64,000 nucleotides of DNA from Candidatus Angelobacter sp. Gp1-AA117 (GCA_003223515.1 QHVI01000050.1:47890-111889); one strand, 5' to 3'. Shown: positions 36,282-49,847, numbered from the stretch's first letter. The notes: generated by a model from the letters alone, not told the origin. Program-made: numbers and translations.

Positions 36282-38519
36282 ATGATCGCGTGGATGAAAG
36301 AACAACGCATTCCCGGCATAGATGACGTAGTTGCCTATGGAGACGATGAATCACCTTTTATTTTTTATCTGGTAGCAGCCGCACCCAGGTTCCGCATAGG
36401 TCCGGATGGCTCGCCTGTTTTCCAGTTTCTGAAATACCGCGAGCCTGTGCCACGCGAAGGCGGAAGAAAAGGCGGCGGATTTCTGATCTGCGACGTGGAG
36501 TTTTCGGTCCCTGGCGCAACCGTGGAAAAATGCAAGCAGAAGTTGCAGGAGCAGGTGAACGAGCAGTATGCCCGCCTGAATCCCAAGCCGGTGGTTCAGA
36601 TTCGCGAGATCACCTTTACCAAGGGCGCGGCCACCATTCAACTCCTTGACAGCGGTTCGGGCGGTCAGAATGGCGCTTTGGTTGAGAAGGTGCTGGCTCC
36701 CGCATCGCCGTCAATCTACGGTGATCTGCTCTGCCCCATCACAGTTGAGTTCTCGCCTGAAGGCGCAACCCTGGCAGAGCAGGCGCTGCAAGGCAAAGGC
36801 CCGGCCCTGCAGGTAGTGTATGACCTCTATGCGCCGGTAAAGCTGCCCAAAATGTGGGTGCGGGTCTGGTTCCATGCAGCCAAGGCCATGACTTTCTTCC
36901 AGAAGGTTGACATCACCAAGAAGTGGTGCGGCTCGGCCTCGCAGCGCGAAGAAATCCGGCAGCAGTTCACCTCCAGCGAATGCGGCGGCGTGGAGATCGA
37001 GCCCGGCGCAACCACCGATCCCAAGATCATGAATGCGCTGCGCGACTGGGGCACCCAGACCATTGAGGACTCGATCAAGCGCAATCTTCTCGGCGATATT
37101 CCGGATGTTTCCAGCGATGCCCGCAAACAGCCCGACGGCATCGAGCACCTGACGCGGGACTTCAAGTTCGAAAAAATCGTGGACATCAACCGCACCCTCA
37201 CCGAGGGCATGGCCATCGAGGTCAACCTTGGACCGCGGGGAAGTCTGCCCGGCATCACCACTCTGACAGGCAAAGATGGAAAGCCGATCCAGTGGAAGGA
37301 TTTCTCGCGCACCGTTGATCTGAACGATCCATTCTTCCAGCAGATCAATGTGAACGTCCGCGCCAACGCCGACTTCAACAATCTGCCTATTTACAGCATT
37401 GACGGGCGCATCAGCTATGATGAAGGCAACACTCACACCAGCCTTCCATTCAGCCTCACCAGCCCCAATGACGTGGTGAAGTTTGCCAGCTTCATTGAGA
37501 ACAACAAGAAGGCTTACCAGTACACCTACACGGTGAATTACAGAAATGAGACCCGGACCTACCAGTCTGGCACGCTGCTGAGCAAAGGCGACGAGCCGCT
37601 CACCATCGACGTGGGCGACACGGGCGTGCTGCTGGCCAATGTCCAGGCCGGTGACATCAACTTTGATGAAGTCACCCAGGCGCTGGTCACCGTCCACTAC
37701 GAAGACCAGAGCAACAATGTGGCTCCAGTGGAGTGGGAACTGGTACTGGACAAAGACCATAAATCGCAGGTCATCCAGAAGGTGATCTTCGCGCCCCGTA
37801 CTGCCTCCTTCAAATACAAGGTGAAGTACGACATGAAGACTGGCCAGACTTACTTTACCGACTGGAAGACAAATCCCGCGTCACAGATCTTCGTAGGCAG
37901 CCCCTTCGGCGCGCGCAAAACGGTTTCCCTGCGCGCCATCGGCGATCTGCAGGCCGACATCAGCACCATCTTCGTGGACGTGAAGTATGCCGATGACGCC
38001 AACCACTACACCCAGAGCAGCTCCTATGCCCTGAGCAAGTCGTCTCCATTCGCCGACTGGGCCTTCCCGGTGATTGATGAAACCTCCGGCAAAGTGACCT
38101 ATTCGGGCACCATCCAGTTCCAGGACGGACAAGTGCAGAACATTCCTGAAACCGTGGCCGCCAAGAACACCATCCTGCTAGGCAAGCCGAAAGATGACAA
38201 CGAGTTCCTTAACGTCACCATTGCTCCCGACCTGTTGGATTTCTCCAAGCTGAAGCTGGTGAAGGTCTCGCTGCACTATGCCGATCCTACACACGACATC
38301 GACAGCACCAAGAACTTCATAATCAAACCCAACACCACTAACCCGCCGGTCTGGAGCGTGCGCCTGCAGGACAAGACCCAAAAGACCTATCAGTACAGCG
38401 CGTCGTTCTTCCTGACTGACGGCACTTCCAGGTCGGTTGGCCCCACTCTCACCAGCGATCCCATGTTGCTGCTGGAAATGCCGGCGGCGGCAGCAGCGGC
38501 AGCCACGCCAGGAGCATAA
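36282..38519 (+). CDS. Cluster protein D: unknown, module plus four beta repeats
   Basis: A 745-aa protein with GGAGGT seven bases before ATG 36282. The front has ESPFIFYLVAAAPRF...DGSPVFQFLKYR and GGRKGGGFLICDVEF, aligning closely with E and F. Near 165 is AEQALQGKGPALQVVYDLY, and near 347 DLNDPFFQQINVNVRANADF. The second half consists of about four units of 90-110 aa with a repeated VxYxDxxN...YxYxxxxxxxDG pattern, suggesting Ig- or fibronectin-like sandwiches. It ends in an Ala-rich tail. No signal peptide. Function unknown. Confidence 0.75.
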   Translation: MIAWMKEQRIPGIDDVVAYGDDESPFIFYLVAAAPRFRIGPDGSPVFQFLKYREPVPREGGRKGGGFLICDVEFSVPGATVEKCKQKLQEQVNEQYARLNPKPVVQIREITFTKGAATIQLLDSGSGGQNGALVEKVLAPASPSIYGDLLCPITVEFSPEGATLAEQALQGKGPALQVVYDLYAPVKLPKMWVRVWFHAAKAMTFFQKVDITKKWCGSASQREEIRQQFTSSECGGVEIEPGATTDPKIMNALRDWGTQTIEDSIKRNLLGDIPDVSSDARKQPDGIEHLTRDFKFEKIVDINRTLTEGMAIEVNLGPRGSLPGITTLTGKDGKPIQWKDFSRTVDLNDPFFQQINVNVRANADFNNLPIYSIDGRISYDEGNTHTSLPFSLTSPNDVVKFASFIENNKKAYQYTYTVNYRNETRTYQSGTLLSKGDEPLTIDVGDTGVLLANVQAGDINFDEVTQALVTVHYEDQSNNVAPVEWELVLDKDHKSQVIQKVIFAPRTASFKYKVKYDMKTGQTYFTDWKTNPASQIFVGSPFGARKTVSLRAIGDLQADISTIFVDVKYADDANHYTQSSSYALSKSSPFADWAFPVIDETSGKVTYSGTIQFQDGQVQNIPETVAAKNTILLGKPKDDNEFLNVTIAPDLLDFSKLKLVKVSLHYADPTHDIDSTKNFIIKPNTTNPPVWSVRLQDKTQKTYQYSASFFLTDGTSRSVGPTLTSDPMLLLEMPAAAAAAATPGA

Positions 38520-38521
38520 CC

Positions 38522-40855
38522 ATGATTTACCTGAAAGGACCTTTCCCAATTATCAATGGCGTCTCCCTGATGCCGGACCATGAGGACCCGAACTGGTTCT
38601 ACTACATGCCTCTGGCTCCCAGGCTGACGCAAGCGCTCGATGCCGGAGCGGGCCAGAAAGTGCCTCAGCTTCAGCTCCTGAAGTTTCGCGGCACGGCCGG
38701 GTCGGGTGGATTTCTCAATTTCGACTGCAACGTGGGCATTGATGGACCGCAGTTGGACGATATTGCAGAGGAACTGAAAAGAATGATGCACCTGCGGGAG
38801 ACCCCGAAGCTGGGGCCTCTTCCGCTGGTAGGCGGCACAGTCAGGTTGCTTCTGCTGGGCGCCTCCACTCCTGATCAGCCTGCATCCGGCGGCAAGCCTG
38901 CTGCAGGAAGCTCAGGCAGTTCCGGCGGTTCATCCTCTTCATCATCAGCCACTGCTGCGGCTGCGGCCGCCGGGCCTAAGTTTGTCACGCGTATTGATCA
39001 GAGCGCGCATCCCGCGCTCTATGGCGATAACCAGGCCACCTTCTCGGTGGCGCTGGATGCGCCCGGAGTCACGGTCCTGGAGCAGGCCCTTCAGGGCGAG
39101 ATGTCTCCCATTGGCATCGTGTACTCGCTCGATTACCTGGGGCTGCGTCCAGCGTACAAGGTGCACTTGCACATCGATTGGGACCGCGTGCAGAAGTCGC
39201 TGGACGAGCAGTTCGGCGCCAGCTTTATCTTCTTCTCCAGCCAGATCGATACGGCCGTGGACAAGCTGGTCGAGAACCGCGCCATTCAGATGGAGGTGGA
39301 TACCTTCGTGCCTGAAGGCGAGGACGATAGCAGCGTCATCGCCAGCCGCGACCGTGCCGTGCAGGAAGTGCGGGAGATGATCACCAACGCGTTCTTCCAG
39401 CCCAGCATCGATCCCACCAAACACGGACCTGACGGCTGGGACAAAGCCGGGCAGTTCGCGGAACGGCTTTCAGGCCTGGCTGCCACCGGCGGGCTGGGCG
39501 GCTGCTTCTCCTACAAGAAAACCGATTACACCCGCATCGACAAGAAGATGCTGGACGTGAACATGAGCGAGCGCACCACGGTGCGGCGCAGCATCTATCC
39601 GCAGGGCCATCTTGCCGGGCTGTTCCAGGTGCTTCGTGACCAGCATTTGGACCTCAACCGCTTTGTCGTGCCGGTGAATCTCGATGATCCGTGGTTCCAG
39701 CGCAGGCAGGTGAATGTAATCTCACGCGCCAACTTCGATGAGGACAGCGTGAACTCTCTCAACGTGCAGTTGCGCTATGGCAATGACGGCAAAAGCGTGC
39801 TGCTGGAGCCCAATCACCTGACCGACAAAGTTGACTGGGCCAGCAATCTTGACGGCAACTCCGTCAAGAGGGACGTGAGCTATCAATACACGGTCAGCTT
39901 CAAGAGCGTGGATGGCACGCAGCGCCCGCCCAGCATTGACTCGCCGCTGCTCAATACCCAAACCGACAACCTGGAAATCGATCCGCGGCGGTTGTACTCG
40001 ATCATTCACGTTCCCATTACCGCGGTCGGGTTTCCCTGGCAGAAGTATCCCACGGTGCAGGTGCAGGTGCGCTACACCGATGAGCAGAACGGCCTGCGTG
40101 AGCAGCAGAGTTTTCTGCTGAACAGCGACAGGACCTCGCAGGATTGGAAGGTCTTCGTCCTCAACCGGCAGTCGACCACCTTTGAATACAAGCTCATCTT
40201 CCGTGGCGCTGACGGGCATGACCTGGAAAAAGCCTGGGTCAGCACTGACCAGCAGCAGATCATCATCCGTGATCCATTTCCATCGTCACGCAAGGTGGAT
40301 GTGGTCGCCAACGTTTCGTGGGACAAGGTGCAGAACGTTTTTGTGGACCTGTTCTATGACGATCCGGCCAACAACATCTCGCAGCAGAGCTCGCTTTCGT
40401 TCTCGAAAACCGATCCCATGCCGAAATCGTTTTCGGTGGAGATGCGCGATCCCAGCCGGCGGCGCGTGGCTTACGAGAGCACGGTCCTGTTTACAGACGG
40501 CAGGATGGTGCAGGTGCCCCGCTCCTACACCCTGGATGCGCGCATCATCGTGCGCAGCGATTCCAAGGGACACAAGATCGTGAACATCCGGCCACAGGCC
40601 GCTGATTTTGCCGACCTCAAGATCAAGCAAATAGTGGTGCAGGCCAAATATGAAGACCTGGGCAACGGATTGAGCTTCGCTGGACAGAGTGTTCTTACAA
40701 AGCCGGAAAGTGTAGGGACGTTCGAATTCGATTATGTCGATCCGAACCAGTCGAAGTACAGCTACCAGGCGTCCGTGCAGTTTACCAATGGTCTCAGCCG
40801 GGACACAGACTGGCAGACCAGCGACGATGCAGACCTGGTGATTGCGGTGATGTGA
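38522..40855 (+). CDS. Cluster protein E: unknown, module plus beta repeats
   Basis: A 777-aa protein beginning two bases after the stop of D. Signature EDPNWFYYMPLAP at 21-33; a Gly/Ser/Ala linker (AAGSSGSSGGSSSSSSATAA) at about 125-145; then PALYGDNQATFSVALDAPGV, LEQALQGEMSPIGIVYSLDY (about 187), NLDDPWFQRRQVNVISRANF (about 387) and three to four C-terminal beta units. It is the closest relative of F and D. No signal peptide; few cysteines. It is followed by the long CTTCTAG tandem array. Function unknown. Confidence 0.75.
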   Translation: MIYLKGPFPIINGVSLMPDHEDPNWFYYMPLAPRLTQALDAGAGQKVPQLQLLKFRGTAGSGGFLNFDCNVGIDGPQLDDIAEELKRMMHLRETPKLGPLPLVGGTVRLLLLGASTPDQPASGGKPAAGSSGSSGGSSSSSSATAAAAAAGPKFVTRIDQSAHPALYGDNQATFSVALDAPGVTVLEQALQGEMSPIGIVYSLDYLGLRPAYKVHLHIDWDRVQKSLDEQFGASFIFFSSQIDTAVDKLVENRAIQMEVDTFVPEGEDDSSVIASRDRAVQEVREMITNAFFQPSIDPTKHGPDGWDKAGQFAERLSGLAATGGLGGCFSYKKTDYTRIDKKMLDVNMSERTTVRRSIYPQGHLAGLFQVLRDQHLDLNRFVVPVNLDDPWFQRRQVNVISRANFDEDSVNSLNVQLRYGNDGKSVLLEPNHLTDKVDWASNLDGNSVKRDVSYQYTVSFKSVDGTQRPPSIDSPLLNTQTDNLEIDPRRLYSIIHVPITAVGFPWQKYPTVQVQVRYTDEQNGLREQQSFLLNSDRTSQDWKVFVLNRQSTTFEYKLIFRGADGHDLEKAWVSTDQQQIIIRDPFPSSRKVDVVANVSWDKVQNVFVDLFYDDPANNISQQSSLSFSKTDPMPKSFSVEMRDPSRRRVAYESTVLFTDGRMVQVPRSYTLDARIIVRSDSKGHKIVNIRPQAADFADLKIKQIVVQAKYEDLGNGLSFAGQSVLTKPESVGTFEFDYVDPNQSKYSYQASVQFTNGLSRDTDWQTSDDADLVIAVM

Positions 40856-40856
40856 G

Positions 40857-41030
40857 TAGCTTCTAGCTTCTAGCTACTAGCTACTAGCTACTAGCTTCTA
40901 GCTGCTAGCTTCTAGCTTCTAGCTTCTAGCTTCTAGCTTCTAGCTTCTAGCTTCTAGCTTCTAGCTTCTAGCTTCTAGCTTCTAGCTTCTAGCTTCTAGC
41001 TTCTAGCTTCTAGCTTCTAGCTTCTAGCTT
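40857..41030. repeat. CTTCTAG tandem array, about 25 heptamers
   Basis: A head-to-tail array with period 7 (CTTCTAG, some CTACTAG or CTGCTAG variants near the left end), 174 bases long. It starts right after the stop of protein E and separates it from protein F. The right-hand units are almost uniform, the left-hand ones degenerate, as expected from slippage-driven growth. Confidence 0.95.
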
Positions 41031-41040
41031 AATCATCACG

Positions 41041-41160
41041 GAGAAAGGTTGGCCGTTTTAATAAATGCTGTGTACTTTCACGAGACGTGTAACAGGGCAT
41101 GACTTCAGTCGTGCCGGTAACTCCAGAAAAATTGGGCTTTAGCCCCTGCGGCTCTTCCGT
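41041..41160. repeat. Double-hairpin element (family B)
   Basis: GGCATGACTTCAGTCGTGCC forms the first stem, GGGCTTTAGCCCC the second, joined by about 25 A-rich bases. The leading part (TAATAAATGCTGTG..CACGAGACGTGTAACA) also matches the copy at 48949. Other copies: 48303 and, reversed, 54598. The remaining bases of the 40856-41352 gap show no gene. Confidence 0.8.
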
Positions 41161-41352
41161 CGGATGAATGTGGCTCATAAGTGGCCATAGCCACAAATGA
41201 ACGCTAACAAGCCCAATGAAGCGAATGAATTCATTTATTGCAGTCAGAATTGAAACTTGAAGCAAAATCTGCGGTCCTCGTCCATAGGACAGGGCCGCAC
41301 TGAACCCAAATTTTGAATGGCTGCCTGAAGGCTGCCGCTGAGGAGAAATTTT

Positions 41353-44712
<3,360 letters not shown>

Positions 44713-44729
44713 ATGGAGGAGTATCACTC

Positions 44730-44760
44730 GGGCGCCGCCCCAGGCGGCGCCCTCTTTTTT
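44730..44760 (+). terminator. Strong rho-independent terminator ending the six-gene cluster
   Basis: GGGCGCCGCC (44730-44739) pairs perfectly with GGCGGCGCCC (44743-44752) over a three-base loop, followed by TCTTTTTT. It closes transcription 18 bases after protein F. Confidence 0.95.
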
Positions 44761-44799
44761 ATTTCAAAAAACAAGATCGCGATCCGCCTGATAGATTTT

Positions 44800-44846
44800 G
44801 ATCAGTGTTAATCAGTTTCATCAGTGTCATCTGCGGTAAGGTTTTT
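44800..44846. repeat. ATCAGTGT-type repeat (family F)
   Basis: TGATCAGTGTTAATCAG and TTTCATCAGTGTCATCTGCGG; a second copy (TTTATCAGTGTAAATCAG, ATCTGCCG) is at 63795. It fills part of the gap between the terminator and trpD. Confidence 0.6.
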
Positions 44847-44883
44847 GGTTGCGGCTCGTCTGCACTGCGTTTTTGCGGTAAAT

Positions 44884-45933
44884 CTATTGACGATTGGTGA
44901 ATTCCACCAGCGCATCCAGCTTGGCTTGTGCTGATCCGGAATCGAGGGAGTTGATCGCCAGCGGCATGGCTTCAGCCAGTGAATCTGCCCGTCCCGCAGC
45001 CACCAGCGCAGCAGCGGCATTCATGAGCACAACGTCCCGCCGTGCGGACTTCCTGCCGCCCAGGATGTCCTGGATGATGGTTGCGTTCTGGTGAAGGTCT
45101 CCGCCGGAAATCTCGCTCAAGGGCGCTCTGCTCAACCCGAACTGCTCCGGGGTGACTTCATAGACGCGCACCCACTCGCCCCGCACCTCGCCGATTTTGG
45201 TTGTGCCGGTAATGGTGATTTCGTCCAGGCCGTCAGCGCCATGCACCACCAGGGCGCGGCGCAGTCCCAGCATCTTCAACGCCATGGCCAGCCGCTCCAC
45301 CAGATCAATGGAATAAACGCCTACCACCTGCGCCGAGGCGCGTGCGGGATTGGTGAGTGGGCCTAAAAGGTTAAACACGCTGCGTAGCGCGATCTGCTTG
45401 CGCACCGGATGCACATAGCGCGTGGCCGTGTGCAGCGCCGGAGCGAACATGAAAGCGATGCCTACTTCTTTCAGGCACTGAGCCAGCCTCGGCGGAGGCA
45501 ATGTGATGTTCACGCCCAGGGCCTCCATCACGTCGGCAGAGCCGCATTGTGAAGTTGCGCCGCGGTTGCCATGCTTGGCCACGCGCACGCCTGCTCCGGC
45601 AATGGTAAGCGCCGTGGCCGTGGAGATGTTGAATGTGCCGCTGGCATCGCCCCCCGTGCCGCAGGTGTCCACCAGGGCATCGCGTTCGGTGCCGCTCACG
45701 TCCAGCGTGGAGTTTTCAGGAGAAGAAAACGTGGGCGCGGCTGCCCGGATGGCCTCGGCGAAGCCGACGATCTCCTCCACGCTTTCGCCCTTCATGTGCA
45801 GCGCGATCAGCAGCGCCGCCATCTGCGCCTCGGTGGTTGTCCCTGCAAGAATTTCCGCCATGACAGCGCGCGCCTCTTCCCGGCTGAGCGAGGTCCTGTG
45901 GTTGGCGATCTTGTGCAGCGCTTCGAGAATCAT
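44884..45933 (-). CDS. trpD: Anthranilate phosphoribosyltransferase
   Basis: A 349-aa enzyme joining anthranilate and PRPP in tryptophan synthesis. [20 protein letters not shown] (PRPP-binding loop), [20 protein letters not shown] and GPLTNPA are diagnostic. [21 protein letters not shown] from ATG 45933 matches the family's usual start; the frame runs up to 46038 without homologous sequence. Other trp genes are not adjacent, so the gene is isolated here; it is divergent from sucC by about 100 bases. Confidence 0.93.
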   Translation of the reverse strand: MILEALHKIANHRTSLSREEARAVMAEILAGTTTEAQMAALLIALHMKGESVEEIVGFAEAIRAAAPTFSSPENSTLDVSGTERDALVDTCGTGGDASGTFNISTATALTIAGAGVRVAKHGNRGATSQCGSADVMEALGVNITLPPPRLAQCLKEVGIAFMFAPALHTATRYVHPVRKQIALRSVFNLLGPLTNPARASAQVVGVYSIDLVERLAMALKMLGLRRALVVHGADGLDEITITGTTKIGEVRGEWVRVYEVTPEQFGLSRAPLSEISGGDLHQNATIIQDILGGRKSARRDVVLMNAAAALVAAGRADSLAEAMPLAINSLDSGSAQAKLDALVEFTNRQ

Positions 45934-46036
45934 GGGATGTCGGAATATACCATGCATTGCTGAATCGAGTCCGCCTCTTATAGAATCACTGGTTCCTCTC
46001 AGCACGCTGTCGTCTGCTGTAGAACCAACCTGAAAC

Positions 46037-47209
46037 ATGAAAATTCACGAGTACCAGGCAAAAACAATCCTGTCGAAATATGGCGTGGCCATTCCCCGTG
46101 GCGAGATGGCCCTGACCCGCGAAGAAGCTGAAAATGCCGCCAAACGGCTGCTTGAGCAACGGGCCTCAGGCGTGGTGGTTAAGGCCCAGATTCATGCCGG
46201 CGGACGCGGCAAGGGCGGCGGCGTGAAAGTGGCCAAGAACATCGATGAAGCCAAAACCTGGATCGAAAAAATCCTGGGCATGCGGCTGGTCACCCACCAG
46301 ACCGGCCCTGAAGGCAAAGTAGTGCAGCGGCTGCTGGTGGAAGAGACCCTGCCGATCGAGCGCGAGCTTTATCTTGGCATTGTGGTTGACCGCGCTACTG
46401 CCCGGCCGGTGTTCATGGCTTCGGCCTCCGGAGGCATGGAGATCGAGGAAGTGGCTGCCAAAGATCCTAACGCGATTTTAAAGGTGCATATCGATCCCGC
46501 AGTCGGGTTCCAGGCATTTCATGCGCGCAAGCTGGCCTTCGGCCTGGGATTGAAGGCGGAGCAGATCAATGAAGCTGTGCGCTTCATGACCGGCATCTAC
46601 AAGGCCTTCGAAGATACTGACGCATCGCTGTGCGAGATCAATCCTTTTATCACCACCACAGACGGACGCCTCTTCGCCCTGGATGCCAAGATGAACTTCG
46701 ATGACAACGCGCTCTTCCGCCACAAAGACCTGAAAGAACTGCGGGACATCAGCGAAGAAGACCCGCTGGAAGTGGAGGCATCGAAGTACAGCCTGAACTA
46801 CATCAAGCTGGATGGCAATATCGCCTGCATGGTGAACGGCGCCGGGCTGGCCATGGCCACCATGGACATCATCAAGTACGCGGGCGGCTCTCCGGCCAAC
46901 TTCCTCGACGTGGGCGGTGGCGCGAATGCCGAGCAGATCCAGCATGCTTTCGAGATCCTGCTCAGCGATAAGAACGTAAAGGCGCTGCTCATCAATATTT
47001 TTGGCGGCATCCTGCGCGTGGACACCCTGGCCAACGGCGTGGTGCAGGCAGCCAAGGCGACCAACATCAAGCTGCCCATCGTGCTGCGCCTGGAAGGGAC
47101 AAACGTGGAGCAGGGGCGGGAAATTTTGAAGAATTCAGGGTTGAACTTCATCGTGGCTGAGAACATGAAAGACGCGGCCGAGAAAGTAGTCGCTGCTGCG
47201 GGCAGATAA
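46037..47209 (+). CDS. sucC: Succinyl-CoA ligase beta subunit
   Basis: A 390-aa protein with ATP-grasp features: [73 protein letters not shown] and [11 protein letters not shown]. With SucD it interconverts succinyl-CoA and succinate with formation of ATP or GTP in the TCA cycle. Full normal length. It is followed by sucD with a 57-base gap holding a REP-like hairpin. Confidence 0.96.
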   Translation: MKIHEYQAKTILSKYGVAIPRGEMALTREEAENAAKRLLEQRASGVVVKAQIHAGGRGKGGGVKVAKNIDEAKTWIEKILGMRLVTHQTGPEGKVVQRLLVEETLPIERELYLGIVVDRATARPVFMASASGGMEIEEVAAKDPNAILKVHIDPAVGFQAFHARKLAFGLGLKAEQINEAVRFMTGIYKAFEDTDASLCEINPFITTTDGRLFALDAKMNFDDNALFRHKDLKELRDISEEDPLEVEASKYSLNYIKLDGNIACMVNGAGLAMATMDIIKYAGGSPANFLDVGGGANAEQIQHAFEILLSDKNVKALLINIFGGILRVDTLANGVVQAAKATNIKLPIVLRLEGTNVEQGREILKNSGLNFIVAENMKDAAEKVVAAAGR

Positions 47210-47216
47210 GCTCGTG

Positions 47217-47250
47217 TGGCACAGCCGCCCTCGGCTGTGCGGAAGGATTT
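47217..47250. repeat. REP-like hairpin, family A copy between sucC and sucD
   Basis: GCACAGCCG (47219-47227) pairs with CGGCTGTGC (47232-47240). As a hairpin inside the sucCD transcript it could adjust the relative levels of the two messages. Confidence 0.8.
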
Positions 47251-47266
47251 TAACGGCAACATAAAC

Positions 47267-48154
47267 ATGGCAATCCTGGTTAACAAATCAACTCGACTGA
47301 TCGTTCAGGGCATTACCGGGCGCGAAGGCACATTTCACGCCAAGGGCGCAGCCGCTTATGGCACACAGGTTGTCGGCGGCGTGACTCCTGGCAAGGGCGG
47401 CACCAAGCACGAAGACTGGCCGGTGTTCAACACCGTGCAGGAAGCCAAAGAGGCAACCGGCGCAAACGCCACCGTGATCTTTGTTCCTCCGCCGTTTGCC
47501 GCCGACGCCATCATGGAAGCCGTAGACGCCGAGATGCCGCTGATCGTCTGCATTACCGAAGGCATTCCCGTGCTGGATATGGTGCGCGCGTTCGAGTACC
47601 TGAACCTGAAAGGCAAGTCGCGCCTGATCGGGCCGAATTGTCCCGGCATCATCTCTCCGGGCAAATGCAAGATCGGAATTATGCCCGGCCATATTCATAA
47701 GGAAGGCAATATCGGGATCGTCTCGCGCTCCGGCACGCTCACCTATGAAGCCGTTTTCCAGTTGACGCAGCGCGGCATCGGGCAATCGACAGCCATTGGC
47801 ATCGGGGGCGACCCCATTATCGGCACCAACTTTATTGACGCTCTCCGGCTCTTCAACGAAGATGCGGAGACCCAGGCCGTCATCATGATCGGGGAGATCG
47901 GCGGCAACGCGGAAGAGAATGCCGCTGAGTATGTGAAGCAGAACATGAAGAAGCCGGTGGTCGCCTTTATTGCCGGTCAGACCGCGCCCCCCGGACGCCG
48001 CATGGGCCACGCGGGGGCCATCATTTCCGGCGGACACGGCACAGCCGCAGAGAAGATCAAGGCGCTGGAAACATCAGGCATTGCCGTGGCCAAGTCCCCC
48101 GCAGTAATCGCCGAAACGTTGCTGCAAAAGATTGGCACCACAGCAAAAGCTTAA
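47267..48154 (+). CDS. sucD: Succinyl-CoA ligase alpha subunit
   Basis: A 295-aa protein beginning [21 protein letters not shown] (CoA-binding Rossmann part); [29 protein letters not shown], and the phospho-histidine loop [17 protein letters not shown] are seen. It works with SucC. The frame is open to 47216, but those first residues are coded by the REP-like hairpin, so ATG 47267 is the start. Confidence 0.96.
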   Translation: MAILVNKSTRLIVQGITGREGTFHAKGAAAYGTQVVGGVTPGKGGTKHEDWPVFNTVQEAKEATGANATVIFVPPPFAADAIMEAVDAEMPLIVCITEGIPVLDMVRAFEYLNLKGKSRLIGPNCPGIISPGKCKIGIMPGHIHKEGNIGIVSRSGTLTYEAVFQLTQRGIGQSTAIGIGGDPIIGTNFIDALRLFNEDAETQAVIMIGEIGGNAEENAAEYVKQNMKKPVVAFIAGQTAPPGRRMGHAGAIISGGHGTAAEKIKALETSGIAVAKSPAVIAETLLQKIGTTAKA

Positions 48155-48302
48155 ACGAAACGATGTTGTAGAAAGGGTGCTCCGGCGGCCCCAAAGATTT
48201 GATTTGCAGATATACATAAAGCAAAGTAACAGCATGTCTCAGGAATTTCCGGGGAAAGTTGCTGGCAGAAGTCCAGGCTGCTGACTGAACGATGCTCAAA
48301 GG

Positions 48303-48372
48303 TTTGTAACAGGGCATGACTTCAGTCGTGCCGAAAGAAACTTTTGAGCTTTTGGGCTTTAGCCCCTGCCTG
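48303..48372. repeat. Double-hairpin element (family B)
   Basis: AACAGGGCATGACTTCAG / TCGTGCC and GGGCTTTAGCCCC, as at 41041 and 48949, in the gap between sucD and ndk. Confidence 0.8.
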
Positions 48373-48433
48373 CTCTGTCCTGCTTGTGAATGTCTGGAGC
48401 TGAAGAGATTTTCATAGGAGAACGTAACCAGGA

Positions 48434-48859
48434 ATGCAAACCTTGCAACGCACATTTTCCATTGTCAAGCCGGACGCGGTCGCCAAAGGCGCAACCGGAG
48501 ACATCATCAGCATGATCCAGGAGAAGGGCTTCCGCGTCATCGGCATGAAGATGCTGGAGATCACCAAGCACCAGGCCGAAGGCTTTTACGCCGTGCATGC
48601 CGACAAGCCATTCTTCGACTCGCTGACCAACTTCATGTCGAGCGGCCCCATCGTGGTGCTGGCGCTGGAAAAAGAAAACGCCATTGCCGACCTGCGCAAG
48701 CTGATGGGCGCAACCAACCCGGCCAATGCTGAAGCAGGAACTGTCCGCAAGAAATGGGCGGAGAGCATCGAGCGCAACGCCATCCACGGCTCAGACGCCG
48801 ACAACACCGCGCGTTTTGAGCTGAGCTATTTCTTCGCCGGATATGAGTTGAATCAGTAA
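48434..48859 (+). CDS. ndk: Nucleoside diphosphate kinase
   Basis: A 141-aa enzyme passing phosphate among nucleoside di- and triphosphates. [18 protein letters not shown] at the start and the active-site [12 protein letters not shown] with the phospho-histidine are seen. Normal length. It stands alone with an AGGA just ahead of the ATG and dispersed repeats on both sides. Confidence 0.95.
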   Translation: MQTLQRTFSIVKPDAVAKGATGDIISMIQEKGFRVIGMKMLEITKHQAEGFYAVHADKPFFDSLTNFMSSGPIVVLALEKENAIADLRKLMGATNPANAEAGTVRKKWAESIERNAIHGSDADNTARFELSYFFAGYELNQ

Positions 48860-48908
48860 TGAATGCGCTTAAGATGAGAATGGGCCATGCATGGCGAGAC
48901 AAGTATCA

Positions 48909-49055
48909 GGCATGACTTCACCAGCTTTCGGAAAAATGCCGAATCATGCCGGTTTTAAGACAATGCTGTGTGGTTTCGCGAGACGTGTAACAGGGCATGA
49001 CTTCAGTCGTGCCGAAAAGCTCAATAAGAATCTGGGCTTTAGCCCCTGCTGCCGT
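48909..49055. repeat. Double-hairpin element (family B) with a partial second copy
   Basis: A partial copy (GGCATGACTTCACCAGC, 48909 on) is followed by a complete copy at 48949-49052 with stems GGCATGACT/GTCGTGCC and GGGCTTTAGCCCC. The rest of the 48860-49186 gap holds an inverted-type hairpin at 49148 and no gene. Confidence 0.75.
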
Positions 49056-49147
49056 GTCCGCCTGCTGGGTTTGTTCACCAACTCTGAAGTTGTTAGACCG
49101 TTTGAAATTTAGTTTGTGAGCATCGCTTGATGATGTTAGATTCATCC

Positions 49148-49168
49148 GCGCAGCCGGGGCGGCTGCGC
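49148..49168. repeat. GCGCAGCC/GGCTGCGC hairpin
   Basis: GCGCAGCC (49148-49155) pairs with GGCTGCGC (49161-49168) around GGGGC. It resembles family A but without the flanking GGAAGA sequence; it may be a worn copy. Confidence 0.5.
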
Positions 49169-49186
49169 TCTCATACAATTTAATTT

Positions 49187-49375
49187 ATGCCTACCATTCA
49201 AATCACCATGCTGAAAGGCCGAACCATCGAGCAGAAGCGCAAGCTTGTCGCTCGCGTTACGGACGCCATGGCCGAAGAAGCCAGGACCGCGAAAGAGAAC
49301 ATCATCGTCACCATTATCGAAGTTGACCGTGAAGACTACGGACATGGCGGCGTGCTGATGGCGGACAAAACGTAG
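49187..49375 (+). CDS. 4-oxalocrotonate tautomerase-family small protein
   Basis: A 62-aa protein beginning MPTIQITMLKGRTIEQKRKL: Pro follows the removed Met, the catalytic base of this family. KENIIVTIIEVDREDYGHGG is the usual second strand region. It would work as a hexamer on a keto-enol substrate; which one is unknown, and no catechol pathway genes are near. Confidence 0.85.
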   Translation: MPTIQITMLKGRTIEQKRKLVARVTDAMAEEARTAKENIIVTIIEVDREDYGHGGVLMADKT

Positions 49376-49555
49376 CGCGGCGGTGTGCGCTAATGAACGC
49401 GCACATCCCACAAGCGGACAGTTCTGTCTTTGTACCTCGCCGTGGCTCGTTCGCCATCTGCCACCCATTCAACTACTTAGCTTTCAGGGCATCTTGGAAG
49501 CAGATTTGCCTGCATAGATCCCGGATAACTCTCCCACCCAGGCTCTGGAGGCAAT

Positions 49556-49793
49556 ATGGCACGCTATGAGCGCATTCGCGATCTGGTAACCGGGCCCCTG
49601 AATACTGACTAAGCGGCTGTCAGAAGTGGCGCTCGAGCTGAACGACGCCGGTTACCGCACCCGTACCGGCAGCGCATGGAACCCGGTGATGGTTTTCAAT
49701 ATGTTCCCCCGCCTCATCGAAATGGGCCCGCGTATCTTTTCCACGGAGGAATGGGAAATAAGGAAGAAGAAACTGCTGCGGCCGGTGGGATAG
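49556..49793 (+). pseudogene. Remnant resembling a recombinase/resolvase tail, frameshifted
   Basis: ATG 49556 follows GGAGG and gives only 18 residues (MARYERIRDLVTGPLNTD). In another frame, 49602-49793 reads KRLSEVALELNDAGYRTRTG, SAWNPVMVFNMFPRLIEMG and FSTEEWEIRKK, the helix-turn-helix style found in recombinase-domain proteins (look-alike of LREIAEELN..GYRTRTG). One frameshift would join the two. Treated as a decayed gene; a small intact gene of its own is less likely. Confidence 0.4.
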
Positions 49794-49800
49794 GTCCTGG

Positions 49801-49838
49801 TGCTACCTTTGCGCGCTTAGCGTCCTTTGCGGTAAAAG
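49801..49838. repeat. CCTTTGCGCG/CTTTGCGGTAA repeat (family C)
   Basis: ACCTTTGCGCGCTTAGCG and TCCTTTGCGGTAAAAG, reversed relative to the 22562 copy, between the remnant and the ABM gene. Confidence 0.65.
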
Positions 49839-49847
49839 GCAGTGGTG

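Noticed and set aside
36711..37760. 349-codon frame antisense to protein D
   Set aside because: Shadow of protein D, which has the better context and homology to E and F.
40857..41030. CTTCTAG array as a CRISPR
   Set aside because: Units are contiguous 7-mers without spacers.
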